Shown here: positions 14,550-15,076 of the stretch, one piece after another | How positions within the stretch are numbered: the stretch's first letter is position 1 | How the letters are laid out: each line of letters opens with the position of its first letter | Assembly (NCBI GenBank): GCA_964531285.1 | Contig: CAZHDI010000085.1 | Span: 1 to 15,076 of the forward strand | DNA from: CAZHDI01 sp964531285 | GTDB lineage: Bacteria > Pseudomonadota > Alphaproteobacteria > JAJFIK01 | DNA: 15,076 nucleotides | Reading direction: 5' to 3' | Translations under genes and position numbers: made by a program | Notes under the pieces: model-generated | The model's database searches: none | Told to the model about the DNA's origin: nothing | Seen by the model: only the letters and a program-made list of their open reading frames with translations

Positions 14550-15076
14550 ATGGCGTTGCCGCATTTCACGATGCGCCAGCTCTTGGAAGCTGGCGTGCAT
14601 TTCGGTCACCAATCCCACCGTTGGAATCCGAAGATGGACGCGTATATCTACGGCGTCCGCAATCGAATTCACATCATCGATTTGTCCAAAAGCGTGCCGC
14701 TGCTGCATCAAGCGCTGCTTGCCGTGCGCGCGACGGCGGCCGGCGGCGGGCGGGTGCTGTTTGTCGGAACCAAGCGCCAGGCATCGGCGCCGGTAGCCGA
14801 CGCGGCCCAGCGCTGCGCCCAGTATTATATCAATCACCGCTGGCTGGGCGGCACGCTGACCAATTGGAAGACGATCCAGAATTCGATCCGGCGGCTGCGT
14901 CAAGTCGAGGAGATCCTGGCCGGCGGGGCGGCGGGCTATACCAAAAAGGAACTGCTGCAGCTCACCCGCGAGCGCGACAAGCTGGAGCTGTCGCTCGGCG
15001 GTATCAAGGAAATGGGCGGCGTGCCGGACATGCTGTTCGTGATCGATACCAACAAGGAATCGATCGCGATCCAGGA
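14550..15076 (+). CDS. rpsB: 30S ribosomal protein S2 (5' part)
   Basis: Primary-binding-late protein of the small ribosomal subunit. The first 175 residues are present and run off the window edge. Typical S2 sequence: the N-terminus MALPHFTMRQLLEAGVHFGH, RWNPKMDAYIYGVRNRIHIIDLSKS (24-48), VLFVGTKRQA (69-78), YYINHRWLGGTLTNWKTI (92-109) and GGVPDMLFVIDTNKE (156-170). The start ATG has AGGAGAG upstream. It is the first gene after its own promoter; tsf normally follows outside the window. Confidence 0.98.
   Translation, partial: MALPHFTMRQLLEAGVHFGHQSHRWNPKMDAYIYGVRNRIHIIDLSKSVPLLHQALLAVRATAAGGGRVLFVGTKRQASAPVADAAQRCAQYYINHRWLGGTLTNWKTIQNSIRRLRQVEEILAGGAAGYTKKELLQLTRERDKLELSLGGIKEMGGVPDMLFVIDTNKESIAIQ

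Noticed and set aside
14327..14569. Longer aminotransferase start (81 extra codons)
   Set aside because: Would place coding sequence over the rpsB promoter, leader and first codons; the ATG at 14324-14326 has AAGGA upstream.
1..15076. Search for CRISPR arrays, insertion sequences, integrases or phage genes
   Set aside because: No regularly spaced repeats, transposase motifs or tRNA attachment sites seen; gene content is core chromosomal.

Overview
The window is a GC-rich stretch of core chromosome from an alphaproteobacterium. The gene order nuoM-nuoN-birA-coaX-rnj-mce-DUF1467 ... lolC-lolD ... dnaE ... rpsB is the conserved alphaproteobacterial arrangement, and the protein sequences fit it: monofunctional BirA, type III pantothenate kinase, RNase J and a mitochondrial-like NuoM/NuoN. 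A direct repeat GAAC-N7-GAAC, the alphaproteobacterial form of the LexA (SOS) operator, agrees with this. I cannot fix the order or genus from the sequence.

Region 1 (1-6321, all + strand) is one compact operon-like block. It holds the 3' part of nuoM, complete nuoN, birA, coaX, an RNase J gene, methylmalonyl-CoA epimerase (mce) and a two-helix DUF1467 membrane protein. nuoN/birA and coaX/rnj overlap at stop/start codons, birA and coaX are 2 nt apart, and the other gaps are 21-57 nt. A hairpin with a T run right after the DUF1467 gene probably ends the block.

Region 2 (6322-7089) has no protein gene I can support. Many alphaproteobacteria carry proS (prolyl-tRNA synthetase) between the DUF1467 gene and lolC, and it is absent here. 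The left part of the gap holds three intrinsic-terminator structures facing both ways, a shared central hairpin and candidate promoters on both strands. This is the layout of one or two small RNAs, possibly an overlapping antisense pair.

Region 3 (7090-9345, + strand) is lolC-lolD, the lipoprotein-releasing ABC transporter. The permease has an unusual ~70-residue Ala/Pro/Lys/Arg-rich N-terminal extension.

Region 4 (9346-13077, + strand) has a LexA-type operator and a promoter-like element in front of a 35-codon hydrophobic small protein, followed 31 nt later by dnaE, the replicative polymerase alpha subunit. A tiny SOS-controlled membrane peptide recalls Caulobacter SidA, a division inhibitor, and is the most interesting thing in the window.

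Region 5 (13109-15076) has a class I/II PLP aminotransferase on the - strand, convergent with dnaE. A divergent, near-consensus promoter with a structured ~127-nt leader drives rpsB (ribosomal protein S2), which runs off the right edge. Apart from the gap in region 2 and the small protein, the content is ordinary housekeeping.
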